Source of the DNA: Clostridia bacterium
Lineage (GTDB): Bacteria; Bacillota_A; Clostridia; Oscillospirales; CAG-272
Assembly: GCA_017472105.1 (NCBI GenBank)
Contig: JAFUQY010000129.1
Span: 1-17,169, forward strand
Length of the DNA: 17,169 nt
Direction of reading: 5' to 3'
Position numbers and translations under genes: made by a program. The notes beneath the pieces were generated by a model, which worked only from the letters and a program-made list of their open reading frames with translations, was not told the DNA's origin and did no database searches. Positions 6,516-13,844 of the stretch are shown piece by piece; the stretch's first letter is position 1; the number at the start of each line of letters is the position of its first letter.

Positions 6516-7760
6516 ATGACAAAGAAATTACGCATGATTCTGATCGCCGCGGGAATTCTTGTCCTGCTTGCCGTGCTCTTTCTGCTGTTTTTCCGTCCGC
6601 TTGTGATTCCGGGGATGGGCTTGGACAGTGACGGCGGAACCGGAGAGATCGGCGTGTACGTGCAGTTTCCCGTGTACGACAAAAGCTGTGAGTACGTGAC
6701 CCTCGTGATCGAGAACAACACCGGTGAGACGGCGGAGTTCGGCAGTCAGTGGTCGCTTGAGAAAAAGGTTCTCGGTCAGTGGTCTGCCGTGCCGTTCCGG
6801 AACAACGTCGGCTTCACGAGTGAGCTGAGAATGCTTGCGGACGGCGGAACATGGGCGGAACGGTGTCATCTCTCACTGTTCGTCGGATCGGTCGGTGAGG
6901 GCGAATACCGGATTGTGAAGAAAATCGGCGAAGACAGTTACTTTGCGGAGTTTGAAATCGGCACATCCGTCATCACGGCGGAGACACCGTACGGACACGA
7001 GAAACTTGAGAATCTCTCGCTGAATCCCGATGAAATCCCGGTCGGCAATGCGGTTATGATGGAAAACGGACAGCTCAAAAATGCGGACGAGCTTGAAAAA
7101 TTCCTTGCGGCTTGGAGTTCTCACGGACTCGGATACCAGATGCGAAGCGCATACCGCGGAGATGAAGGGCAGGTTGTGCTCGAGGACGTGACGATTCTCG
7201 ATGACGACAAAATCCTGTGGCAGGCTGACACCCGGCGCGCACCGAACGGACGGATCACGCAGAAATATTACAGCAATATCGTCACCGACGGCGAGCGGCT
7301 GTATCTCTCCGACTGGAACGAATACCGCGGCGACGGAAGCGAACGCATTCTGCTGAATTTCACGCTTCCCGAAGACATCGCGGCAAAAGCGGCGGAGACA
7401 ATCCAAAACGCCGGAGACCGCGAAATCATGCTCAGACGGTGGTCAAAGGACGGCATGCACAACGCGATCATTGTCCGGAACGAAATCGGTGTGACGCATC
7501 ACTACGAAGACGGCGGGGAATCGGGCAAAATGATCTCCGTCACCACGGAAAATCTCGAGAATCCCGAGCAGATGGAATACGTCGATCTGCAATGGACGGA
7601 CGACGCCAATCTGATGGTGATGGTGCTGACCAATCCCGGCGAGGCATCCCCGTGGTATTACTACGAATTCATCAACACGGAATTTGACGAGACGCTTTCC
7701 TATACCACATCGGCATATGAATACCGCTGGGTGAACGATCACATCGAAATCCCGGAATAA
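6516..7760 (+). CDS. Membrane-anchored or secreted protein with probable bacterial Ig-like domain
   Basis: A 414-residue protein. ATG at 6516 is set by AAAGGAGGT at 6502-6510; a longer open frame back to 6405 overlaps the upstream terminator and is rejected. Residues 1-26 form a short basic start (MTKKLR) and a hydrophobic helix (ILIAAGILVLLAVLFLLFF) that acts as anchor or signal; no lipobox Cys follows. Residues about 45-145 look like the Ig-like fold found in clostridial extracytoplasmic proteins (VTLVIENNTGETAEFG, LEKKVLGQW, and a closing EYRIVKKI), resembling the Pfam Big_14-type family. The remaining 260 residues are acidic, with no motif I recognise; they may be a second beta-rich domain (repeated W/Y-rich strands). 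The main part should lie outside the membrane. Function unknown; no partner gene is evident. Confidence 0.8.
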   Translation: MTKKLRMILIAAGILVLLAVLFLLFFRPLVIPGMGLDSDGGTGEIGVYVQFPVYDKSCEYVTLVIENNTGETAEFGSQWSLEKKVLGQWSAVPFRNNVGFTSELRMLADGGTWAERCHLSLFVGSVGEGEYRIVKKIGEDSYFAEFEIGTSVITAETPYGHEKLENLSLNPDEIPVGNAVMMENGQLKNADELEKFLAAWSSHGLGYQMRSAYRGDEGQVVLEDVTILDDDKILWQADTRRAPNGRITQKYYSNIVTDGERLYLSDWNEYRGDGSERILLNFTLPEDIAAKAAETIQNAGDREIMLRRWSKDGMHNAIIVRNEIGVTHHYEDGGESGKMISVTTENLENPEQMEYVDLQWTDDANLMVMVLTNPGEASPWYYYEFINTEFDETLSYTTSAYEYRWVNDHIEIPE

Positions 7761-7766
7761 ACAGCA

Positions 7767-7807
7767 AAAAAGATACGGCGTGAGCATGAGTCATACCGTA
7801 TCTTTTC
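7767..7807. terminator. Bidirectional terminator between converging genes
   Basis: AAAAAGATACGG (about 7767-7778) pairs with CCGTATCTTTT (7796-7806) around a 17-base loop. Both strands end in T-rich runs: TCTTTTCTTC on plus and CTTTTTTGCTG on minus. It lies between the stop of the Ig-like protein gene (7760) and the stop of trmO (7812), so it serves both. Confidence 0.9.
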
Positions 7808-7811
7808 TTCA

Positions 7812-8504
7812 TTATAATCGATCAATGCCGCAGACCGTCAGCACACCGTTTGACACGGTGAACTTCACTTCAAATCCTGCGTAGGGGAAGCCGTAGATTC
7901 TCTCCGGGTCATTCTGATACGACGGCCGTGGATCCTCTCTCAGAAGAGCCGTCAGCGCATCCCGCTTATTCTCCGGCAGCTTCGCGAGCAGAGCATCCGG
8001 GATCACAACCTCAACCCGTTCACCGGTCACATCCGACGAGAATCCGCCGAGCGCATCCGGCTGGCAGTCCGCGTGAGGAAGGTAGGGCTTGATGTCGTAG
8101 ATGGGAGTGCCGTCCATCATGTCGATGCCGGAAACGTGAATCACCGCACCCGCGTCCGTGCCGTATTCAACGGACTCCAGCTTCACGCAGGACAGCCCGA
8201 TCGGATTGGGACGGTTCGGCGAGCGCGTTGCGAAGACACCCATCCGACGGTTGCCGCCGAGTCTCGGAGGACGCACGGTCGGTGACCATTTCCGGCTCTC
8301 AACGGACGACGCAAATGCACCGGAAAAGCCCCAGATGATCCAGAGATGGGAATATCCCTCCAGTCCGCGCAGGGCATCGGGATTGCGGTATTCCTTCTCA
8401 AAGACAATCGTGCCGGAAAGTCCGGGTACAATGCCGCTCTGACGGGGAAGACCGAATTTGTCGGGAAAGTCCGTGCAGATGTGAGCAATGGTTTCGAGTT
8501 TCAT
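7812..8504 (-). CDS. trmO: tRNA (t6A37) methyltransferase TrmO (TsaA/YaeB family)
   Basis: TrmO uses S-adenosylmethionine to methylate N6-threonylcarbamoyladenosine at tRNA position 37, giving m6t6A. The 230-residue protein has the family blocks in order: YSHLWIIWGF (51-60), RPPRLGG (78-84) and GVFATRSPNRPNPIG (89-103), then the GTPIYDIKPYLP region that closes the beta-barrel domain, and a C-terminal extension ending at FTVSNGVLTVCGIDRL. The ATG at 8504 is chosen because GAGG lies five bases upstream. An in-frame GTG two codons earlier lacks a ribosome site. That ribosome site overlaps the stop codon of the upstream membrane protein gene, so the two are probably translationally coupled. Transcription ends at the shared terminator beyond 7812. 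The length and motifs fit a functional enzyme. Confidence 0.93.
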   Translation of the reverse strand: MKLETIAHICTDFPDKFGLPRQSGIVPGLSGTIVFEKEYRNPDALRGLEGYSHLWIIWGFSGAFASSVESRKWSPTVRPPRLGGNRRMGVFATRSPNRPNPIGLSCVKLESVEYGTDAGAVIHVSGIDMMDGTPIYDIKPYLPHADCQPDALGGFSSDVTGERVEVVIPDALLAKLPENKRDALTALLREDPRPSYQNDPERIYGFPYAGFEVKFTVSNGVLTVCGIDRL

Positions 8505-8511
8505 GTCCACC

Positions 8512-8952
8512 TCAGCCGCCGAACTGGGAATTGTAGGTATCGTTTCCGAATTTGCCGGTGTATTCCTTCTTCGAATTGCGCAGATCCGCGGTCAGCCAGC
8601 GGTACACGGACACGATCGTGAGAATCAGGGCATATGCGAAGGTGTAAATCAGCCAGACAATCAGCCCCGAGCCTTCATAGCCGCCCATGACGCCGAACAG
8701 GAGCCAGAACGCCGCACAGGTGCCGATGTAGTGCAGGAGCAGACGGAGCGGGAAGACGAGCAGATCGGAGAAAAGGAACCGGTCGGCAAGTCCGAGGAGG
8801 AAGGAAAACGCCAGCAGTCCCAGCACCATCGGAAGCGTCGGAACCCATGTGGAGTCGACCGAGTACCCGAGCAGATACACTGCCGTGACAGAAATGGAAT
8901 AGAAAACACATCCCTCGGTGAATGCGGTTTTCAGCAGTTTCAGTTTATTCAA
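8512..8952 (-). CDS. Small four-helix membrane protein, possibly DUF3021-like
   Basis: A 146-residue membrane protein, first gene of a two-gene unit with trmO. I place the start at a TTG (8952-8950) because a textbook GGAGG (8963-8959) sits six bases before it. An ATG at 9000 in the same frame has no ribosome site. Four hydrophobic segments appear, roughly at residues 11-31, 36-56, 64-90 and 96-120. A pattern RLLLHYIGT between helices two and three, followed by a helix ending in VYRWL, resembles the DUF3021 family, whose members often sit beside LytTR regulators; none is present here. The C-terminal tail (KKEYTGKFGNDTYNSQFGG) is polar. The family assignment is tentative and no function can be given. 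Confidence 0.75.
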   Translation of the reverse strand: MNKLKLLKTAFTEGCVFYSISVTAVYLLGYSVDSTWVPTLPMVLGLLAFSFLLGLADRFLFSDLLVFPLRLLLHYIGTCAAFWLLFGVMGGYEGSGLIVWLIYTFAYALILTIVSVYRWLTADLRNSKKEYTGKFGNDTYNSQFGG

Positions 8953-8958
8953 GGAAGT

Positions 8959-8963
8959 CCTCC
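8959..8963 (-). promoter_or_regulatory. Ribosome binding site supporting a TTG start
   Basis: GGAGG on the minus strand, six bases before TTG at 8952. It is the only good ribosome site in this stretch, which favours the TTG over the upstream ATG at 9000. Confidence 0.7.
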
Positions 8964-9030
8964 GGAAAAGTTGTTTTGAGATAGGATACCATAAATTCAT
9001 GAAGGGATATGGGGTTTTCTTTGAACGGCA

Positions 9031-9112
9031 TCTGAAATGAGTCTGAACATTCCGTGAACGGACGGTGCTTCCGCGGTCTGACAGGAAATGGCAGAATCGG
9101 CGGTCTGAAATG
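9031..9112. repeat. TCTGA(A) repeats in the divergent intergenic region
   Basis: TCTGAAATG occurs exactly twice, at 9031-9039 and 9104-9112, and shorter TCTGA copies start at 9042 and 9077 (CGGTCTGA is repeated at 9074 and 9101). The first two copies start 11 bases apart, about one helical turn. The 295-base gap between the small membrane protein (8952) and nusB (9248) contains these repeats, two TATAAT boxes and nothing else I can identify. They may be protein-binding sites or chance. Confidence 0.3.
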
Positions 9113-9152
9113 TATAATGAATATTTTTAGTGAATAAATGTATGTTCATCCA

Positions 9153-9181
9153 TTGACAGAACGTGGCGAAAGATGTATAAT
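9153..9181 (+). promoter_or_regulatory. Consensus SigA promoter of the nusB-recN operon
   Basis: TTGACA at 9153-9158 and TATAAT at 9176-9181 with a 17-base spacer: a perfect match to the vegetative consensus. Transcription should start near 9188, giving a leader of about 60 bases before nusB at 9248. A second isolated TATAAT at 9113-9118 lacks a good -35 partner. Confidence 0.92.
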
Positions 9182-9247
9182 AATACTGACTATGCACTGT
9201 CATGCAAAAAAATCAGCACCAAGCTGTTTCAATACAGGAGTTCAATC

Positions 9248-9682
9248 ATGTCCGACAAACCCAAGCTCTCCAGACACGAAGCCCGCGAGATCGTTTTCCA
9301 GCTTCTTTTCGCAAAGGAATTTGATAAAGAAGCCGATCCCGTCGAATTCTACGACAACCACGCTGACAACAGCGAAACCGAATACAACGCGTACATCCGT
9401 ACCACCTTCCTCGGCGTATGCGAAAAGCAGCCCGAGCTCGATCCCGCCATCGAAGCGGCGTCCATCAAGTGGAAGATGTCCAGAATGTCCACGGCAACCC
9501 GCTCCGTACTCCGTCTTGCGGTTTACGAGCTGACCTGCACCGAAGTTCCCGCCAAGGTCGTTCTCAACGAAGCGGTCGAAATCATCAAGAAGTTTGACGC
9601 GGAAAATGCCCCCGCGTTCGTCAACGGCATCCTCAACAAGATCGCCCGCGACAACACGAAGATCGACGGCGAAAATGCGTAA
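9248..9682 (+). CDS. nusB: Transcription antitermination factor NusB
   Basis: NusB binds boxA RNA together with NusE (ribosomal protein S10) and allows RNA polymerase to read through rRNA operons. The 144-residue protein has the family features: the start SRHEAREIVFQLLFA (about 8-22), the central MSRMSTATRSVLRLAVYEL segment, and the closing PAKVVLNEAVEIIKKF and APAFVNGILNKIA helices. It is all-helical as expected and of normal length. The ATG at 9248 follows CAGGAG at 9235-9240; the frame is open from 9173, but that start lies in the promoter. It is the first gene of the operon, directly downstream of a consensus promoter, and its last eight bases overlap the next gene. Confidence 0.96.
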   Translation: MSDKPKLSRHEAREIVFQLLFAKEFDKEADPVEFYDNHADNSETEYNAYIRTTFLGVCEKQPELDPAIEAASIKWKMSRMSTATRSVLRLAVYELTCTEVPAKVVLNEAVEIIKKFDAENAPAFVNGILNKIARDNTKIDGENA

Positions 9683-10658
9683 CCGTCTGTATCTGGGCAT
9701 CGACACCAGCAATTACACCACCTCTGCCGCAGTCTGTGACGGAGAAGGGAATATCCTGCTCAACGCGAAGGTGCCTCTGCCCGTCAAGGAAGGCGAGAGA
9801 GGACTGAGACAGAGCGACGCGGTGTTCCACCATGTAAAAAATCTGCCCGAAGCCGCACGTGAAGCCGGACGCGTCCTCGATGAAAACCGGGACAAAACGC
9901 TCATTTCCGTCGGATGTTCTGCCACTCCGCGCGACACCGACGGCTCGTATATGCCGTGCTTTCTATCCGGACTTGCCGCGGCTGAGCTGACTGCGAATGT
10001 GCGTGGTGTGCCGCTTGTGAAGGTTTCCCATCAAGCAGGACACATCATGGCGGCTCTTACGTCGGCCTGTGTCAACGCCGGTGCGGACCGTGACGTCATC
10101 ATGAACGGCAGATTCATCGCGTTCCACGTCTCCGGCGGCACAACGGACGTTCTTCTCTGCGAACCGGACGAGCGGCGGATCTTCAGGATCACCCAGATCG
10201 GCGGCACGAAGGACATCAACGGCGGTCAGGCAATCGACCGTACCGGCGTCAGAATGGGACTTCAGTTCCCGTGCGGTGCCGAGATGGACAAAGCCGCGCT
10301 CACGTTTGCAGGGAAGCTCACCAGGCCCGGAATCTCCGTGAAGGACACGTGGTGCAATCTCTCAGGCCTCGAGAACAAGGCGGCACAGCGGTTTGAAGCG
10401 ACGGGAAGCATCCCCGAAACCTCCGCATACACCCTCGATTTCATCGCAAAAACGCTCGAGAAAATCACACAGAACGCGCTGGTACAGTACGGCGATATGC
10501 CCGTAATCTACGCCGGCGGCGTCATGAGTTCCCGGTACATCCGCCGGACACTTGAAAAATACGGAATGTTTGCCGATGCCTGCTATTCCTCCGACAACGC
10601 GGCGGGAGTTGCTCTCCTTGCCCGGGAATACGACAGACGCGGCATCTCGATAGAATGA
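9675..10658 (+). CDS. TsaD/Kae1-like (glycoprotease family) paralogue
   Basis: A 327-residue ASKHA-fold protein related to TsaD, the enzyme that transfers threonylcarbamoyl to A37 of tRNA. Conserved: the start LGIDTSNYTTSAAV (7-20), the metal-binding SHQAGH (His119, His123, equivalent to the HMEGH pair in TsaD), SGGTTD (153-158), and the third metal ligand in SSDNAAG (Asp307). Different from true TsaD: the GPG loop is replaced by SATPRDTDGSYMPCF around 82-96, and DET near the N-terminus is YTT. I recall such paralogues, annotated as O-sialoglycoprotein endopeptidase, between nusB and xseA in Clostridia; their reaction is not established. The ATG at 9675 overlaps nusB by eight bases and the stop overlaps xseA by four, so it is embedded in the operon. 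A canonical tsaD would be expected elsewhere in the genome. Confidence 0.88.
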   Translation: MRNRLYLGIDTSNYTTSAAVCDGEGNILLNAKVPLPVKEGERGLRQSDAVFHHVKNLPEAAREAGRVLDENRDKTLISVGCSATPRDTDGSYMPCFLSGLAAAELTANVRGVPLVKVSHQAGHIMAALTSACVNAGADRDVIMNGRFIAFHVSGGTTDVLLCEPDERRIFRITQIGGTKDINGGQAIDRTGVRMGLQFPCGAEMDKAALTFAGKLTRPGISVKDTWCNLSGLENKAAQRFEATGSIPETSAYTLDFIAKTLEKITQNALVQYGDMPVIYAGGVMSSRYIRRTLEKYGMFADACYSSDNAAGVALLAREYDRRGISIE

Positions 10659-11902
10659 ATAACGATATTACTGCAAAAACGCCCGAAAAATTCCCGGGTG
10701 CTCTGACGGTCACTCAGCTCAACGAGTACGTCAAGCGCCTCATCGACATGACTCCCCAGCTCACCGACGTGTACGTCAAAGGGGAGATTTCCAATTTCAA
10801 AAATCATTACAGCACCGGTCATTACTACTTCACCCTCAAGGATGAAGGCGGTCAGCTCCGGTCGGTCATGTTCAAATCCGCGGCGGCGAAGATGAAGTTC
10901 ATCCCCGAAGACGGCATGAAGGTCACCGCGCACGGACGGATTTCGTCGTTTGTACGGGACGGTACCTACCAGCTCTACTGCGACGGCATGGAACCCGACG
11001 GAATCGGTGCGCTTTACGTTGCCTTCGAACAGCTCAAACGGAAGCTCGAGTCAGAAGGCCTGTTTGATCCCGCACGAAAGAAGCCGCTCCCGAAGATTCC
11101 CACCAGAGTCGGCATCATCACATCCGCAACCGGTGCGGCAATCCGCGATATGATTAACGTATGCGGACGCCGTTTCCCTTACGCGAAGCTGGTTCTGTAT
11201 CCCGCACTCGTTCAGGGACCCGACGCACCACCCCAGCTCATCGCCGGCATGCAGTATTTCAACTACACCCGGAGCGTTGACGTCATCATCATCGGACGCG
11301 GCGGCGGTTCCATTGAGGACCTGTGGGCGTTCAACGATGAAGGACTCGCCCGTGCGGTAGCGGCATCGAGAATCCCGGTCATCTCCGCAGTCGGTCACGA
11401 AACGGATTTCACCATCTGTGACTTTGTAACCGACCGGCGGGCACCGACTCCTTCTGCGGCAGCCGAGCTTGCGGTTCCCGACACGGCAGAGCTGAAACGG
11501 AAGATTTCCAATATTATAACGCGCGAATCCGACGTCATCCGTGCGGTGCTCAGACTGCGCCGCGAAAAGCTGGAATCCCTCGCAAACAGCCGCGCGATGA
11601 CCGATCCCGGAAACCTCATCGAGGACAAGCGGGTTCTGCTCGATCATCTCTCCGACAGACTCCGGCTCGCCGAAGACAGGGAAATCCAGATGAAAAAAGC
11701 CGAGATGGCGGCGGCGGCAGGGAAGCTCAATGCCCTCAATCCGCTTTCCGTCATTTCCCGCGGATACAGTGCGGTTTACCGCGACGACGGTGCGCTGGTG
11801 AAGAAAATCGAGGACGTTGAACCGGGTGACAAGGTCGCATTCAAGACCATCGGCGGCGAAGCACTCTGCACCGTTGACGAAATCAGAAAACAGAACGGGT
11901 GA
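10655..11902 (+). CDS. xseA: Exodeoxyribonuclease VII large subunit
   Basis: XseA is the catalytic large subunit of exonuclease VII, which degrades single-stranded DNA from both ends in mismatch repair and recombination. In the 415-residue protein, residues about 15-112 form the OB-fold (LTVTQLNEYVKRLI, VKGEISNF, GHYYFTLKD). The catalytic domain shows GRGGGSIEDLWAFN (214-227), SAVGHETDFTI (244-254) and DRRAPTPSAAAE (260-271), all family hallmarks. A helical, coiled-coil-prone region follows (about 275-365), then the closing NPLSVISRGYSAVY segment. The length is slightly below the usual 400-460. It starts with an ATGA overlap with the TsaD-like gene and its stop touches xseB, so translation is likely coupled to both. 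Confidence 0.97.
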   Translation: MNNDITAKTPEKFPGALTVTQLNEYVKRLIDMTPQLTDVYVKGEISNFKNHYSTGHYYFTLKDEGGQLRSVMFKSAAAKMKFIPEDGMKVTAHGRISSFVRDGTYQLYCDGMEPDGIGALYVAFEQLKRKLESEGLFDPARKKPLPKIPTRVGIITSATGAAIRDMINVCGRRFPYAKLVLYPALVQGPDAPPQLIAGMQYFNYTRSVDVIIIGRGGGSIEDLWAFNDEGLARAVAASRIPVISAVGHETDFTICDFVTDRRAPTPSAAAELAVPDTAELKRKISNIITRESDVIRAVLRLRREKLESLANSRAMTDPGNLIEDKRVLLDHLSDRLRLAEDREIQMKKAEMAAAAGKLNALNPLSVISRGYSAVYRDDGALVKKIEDVEPGDKVAFKTIGGEALCTVDEIRKQNG

Positions 11903-11907
11903 AAACC

Positions 11908-12165
11908 ATGAACAATGCTATGAATATGAATGAAAACAAGCCGAATATGGAAGAAATGACCTTTGAGGTTGCCATCGCCCGTCTGGAAGAAATTGTCCGG
12001 ATGCTCGAAGGCGGAAGCGCACCGCTCGACAAATCTCTCGCCATGTTTGAAGAAGGCGTGGCGCTGGTGAAGCTGTGCAACTCCCGTCTGGATACGGCGG
12101 AACAGAAGGTGAAAATCCTCACGAACGCCGGCGACGGAACCCTCGTCGAAACCGATATGAAATAA
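11908..12165 (+). CDS. xseB: Exodeoxyribonuclease VII small subunit
   Basis: XseB is the small subunit that binds the coiled-coil of XseA to form active exonuclease VII. The family core is complete: MTFEVAIARLEEIVRMLEGG, then LDKSLAMFEEGVALVKLC, and a final helix with LDTAEQKVKIL. I use the ATG at 11908 because GGGTG (11897-11901) lies six bases before it, giving 85 residues. A GTG at 11899, overlapping the xseA stop, gives 88 residues and is almost as plausible; later ATG codons at 11920, 11926 and 11947 are further options, since the core begins only near residue 17. The Asn/Met-rich N-terminus before the core is not conserved in the family. The gene ends 12 bases before ispA. Confidence 0.93.
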   Translation: MNNAMNMNENKPNMEEMTFEVAIARLEEIVRMLEGGSAPLDKSLAMFEEGVALVKLCNSRLDTAEQKVKILTNAGDGTLVETDMK

Positions 12166-12177
12166 ACGGAGACACAC

Positions 12178-13074
12178 ATGGAAAACAAGACTTTCACAGC
12201 GGTGGAATCCGCGCTCCGCGAAACTGCGGAAAAGGTTGAAACCGCGCTGACCGAATATCTCTCCGAAAAATACGTGGGCGACACCGTGACGGCTCGGGCG
12301 ATGGCATATTCCACCCTCGGCGGCGGCAAGAGAATCCGCGCTTTTCTGGTGCTCGAATTTGCGAAGCTGTTCGGCGGCAGTGAAGAAGCGGCGATGCCCT
12401 ATGCCTGTGCGCTCGAATGCGTCCACGCGTACTCCCTGATCCACGACGATCTGCCCTGCATGGACGACGATGATCTCAGACGCGGCAAGCCTTCCTGCCA
12501 TATCCAGTTCGGTGAAGCCGAGGCGCTTCTTGCAGGGGATGCACTCCTCACCTTCGCGTTTGAGCTGTGCGCGTCCAACCGCTATGTTTCCCATAAATCC
12601 GCGCGTCTTGCCGTGGCTGAGCTGGCGAATGAAGCCGGAGCGGTCGGCATGGTCGGCGGACAGACTCTCGATCTCGCGAACGAAGTACAGAGCTACGCGG
12701 ATCTGAGAAAAATTTACCTGAAAAAAACCGGGGCTCTCATCCGTGCGGCATGCCTTCTCGGGTACTACGCCGCATGCGACAGACCCTATGCAAAAGATAT
12801 CGAAAACATCAACCTTTACGCTGAAGCCGTCGGTCTGGCATTCCAGATTCACGATGATATCCTCGACGTGAAGAGCAGTACCGAAATACTCGGCAAAACC
12901 GTCGGCAGTGATGCGAAAAACGACAAGAAAACCGTTCTCGCATTCCTGTCGATGAAAGAAGCGGAAGCGGAGGAGACCCTCCTGACCCTGCTTGCCGTCG
13001 AAGCGGTATCCGATTACCACGCCAGCGATCTTCTCTGCAAGCTCGCCATCTGGCTTCTCGCGCGGCAGAAATGA
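12178..13074 (+). CDS. ispA: Short-chain polyprenyl (farnesyl/geranyl) diphosphate synthase
   Basis: This enzyme condenses dimethylallyl diphosphate with isopentenyl diphosphate to make geranyl and farnesyl diphosphate, precursors of undecaprenyl phosphate. The 298-residue protein has GGGKRIRAFL (48-57), the first Asp-rich motif DDLPCMDDDDLRRGKPSCH (90-108) with two residues between the Asp pairs as in bacterial farnesyl synthases, VGGQTLDL (159-166), KTGALI (183-188), and the second Asp-rich motif FQIHDDILD (222-230) followed by GKTVGSDAKNDKKT. The start is supported by GGAGA at 12168-12172. The stop overlaps tlyA by four bases. Product chain length is inferred from family resemblance. dxs, often found next to ispA in this cluster, is absent. 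Confidence 0.95.
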   Translation: MENKTFTAVESALRETAEKVETALTEYLSEKYVGDTVTARAMAYSTLGGGKRIRAFLVLEFAKLFGGSEEAAMPYACALECVHAYSLIHDDLPCMDDDDLRRGKPSCHIQFGEAEALLAGDALLTFAFELCASNRYVSHKSARLAVAELANEAGAVGMVGGQTLDLANEVQSYADLRKIYLKKTGALIRAACLLGYYAACDRPYAKDIENINLYAEAVGLAFQIHDDILDVKSSTEILGKTVGSDAKNDKKTVLAFLSMKEAEAEETLLTLLAVEAVSDYHASDLLCKLAIWLLARQK

Positions 13075-13844
13075 GACTGGACGTTTATCTCGCCGAACAG
13101 AATCTGGCAAAGAGCCGGAACCGCGCATCCGAGCTGATCGCGGGCGGATTTGTCACCGTCAACGGCAGAGTGATCACAAAATCCTCCTATGACGTGAAAG
13201 AAAACGACGCGGTTGCCGTCACCGGGGAAGAGCACGGCTTTGTCGGACGCGGCGGCATGAAGCTCGACGGAGCACTGACCCGCTTCGCGCTCGACGTGAC
13301 GGGATTTGTCTCAGCCGATATCGGCGCATCCACCGGCGGCTTCACAGACTGCCTTCTCAAACGCGGTGCTGCGCATGTCTACGCCGTCGATTCCGGGCAC
13401 GGTCAGCTTGACGAAAGCCTGCTGAACGACTCCCGCGTCACCAATCTCGAAGGCGTCAACGCGCGTTATCTCAGCCGGGAGCTGATTCCGGAACCGTGCA
13501 GAATTGCCGTGTGCGACCTGAGCTTCATTTCGCAGACGCTTGTCATTCCCGCGGTGCGTCAGATTCTTGCGGACGACGGGTATTATCTCGCTCTCATCAA
13601 GCCGCAGTTCGAATGCGGACGCGAGGGAATCGGCAAGGGCGGCATCGTGAAGGACAAAAAACAGCATACACTCGCAATCCGCAAGGTTCTCACATCCGCC
13701 AGAGAAAACGGACTGATCCCGCAGAAAATCATGAAATCTCCCATTACGGGCGGCGACGGGAACACGGAATTCCTCTTCCTTGCATCCGTCGGCGGAACGG
13801 ACAGCGTAACCGATCATGAGATCCGGGAGGCCGTCAATGAATAA
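13071..13844 (+). CDS. tlyA: TlyA family S4/FtsJ-domain RNA methyltransferase
   Basis: TlyA-type proteins 2'-O-methylate cytidines in rRNA in mycobacteria, which gives capreomycin sensitivity there; some family members are annotated as haemolysins, and the target in Clostridia is less clear. The 257-residue protein has an N-terminal S4 RNA-binding domain (residues 1-60, including LDVYLAEQ and SRNRASELIAGGFVTVNG). An FtsJ/RrmJ methyltransferase domain follows, with the cofactor loop DIGASTGGFTD (83-93) and the full catalytic tetrad Lys64, Asp149, Lys177 and Glu233 (GGMKLDGAL, VCDLSFIS, LIKPQFE, GNTEFLF). The start overlaps ispA by four bases and the end overlaps nadK by eight. The position before nadK-argR-recN is typical of Clostridia and Bacilli. 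Confidence 0.95.
   Translation: MRLDVYLAEQNLAKSRNRASELIAGGFVTVNGRVITKSSYDVKENDAVAVTGEEHGFVGRGGMKLDGALTRFALDVTGFVSADIGASTGGFTDCLLKRGAAHVYAVDSGHGQLDESLLNDSRVTNLEGVNARYLSRELIPEPCRIAVCDLSFISQTLVIPAVRQILADDGYYLALIKPQFECGREGIGKGGIVKDKKQHTLAIRKVLTSARENGLIPQKIMKSPITGGDGNTEFLFLASVGGTDSVTDHEIREAVNE

Noticed and set aside
9113..9118. Second full promoter at the upstream TATAAT
   Set aside because: No acceptable -35 hexamer at 16-18 bases; reported only as an isolated -10-like box.
11776..13128. Long minus-strand open frame (about 450 codons) across xseA end, xseB and ispA
   Set aside because: It covers three firmly identified genes on the plus strand and has no ribosome site or family resemblance.
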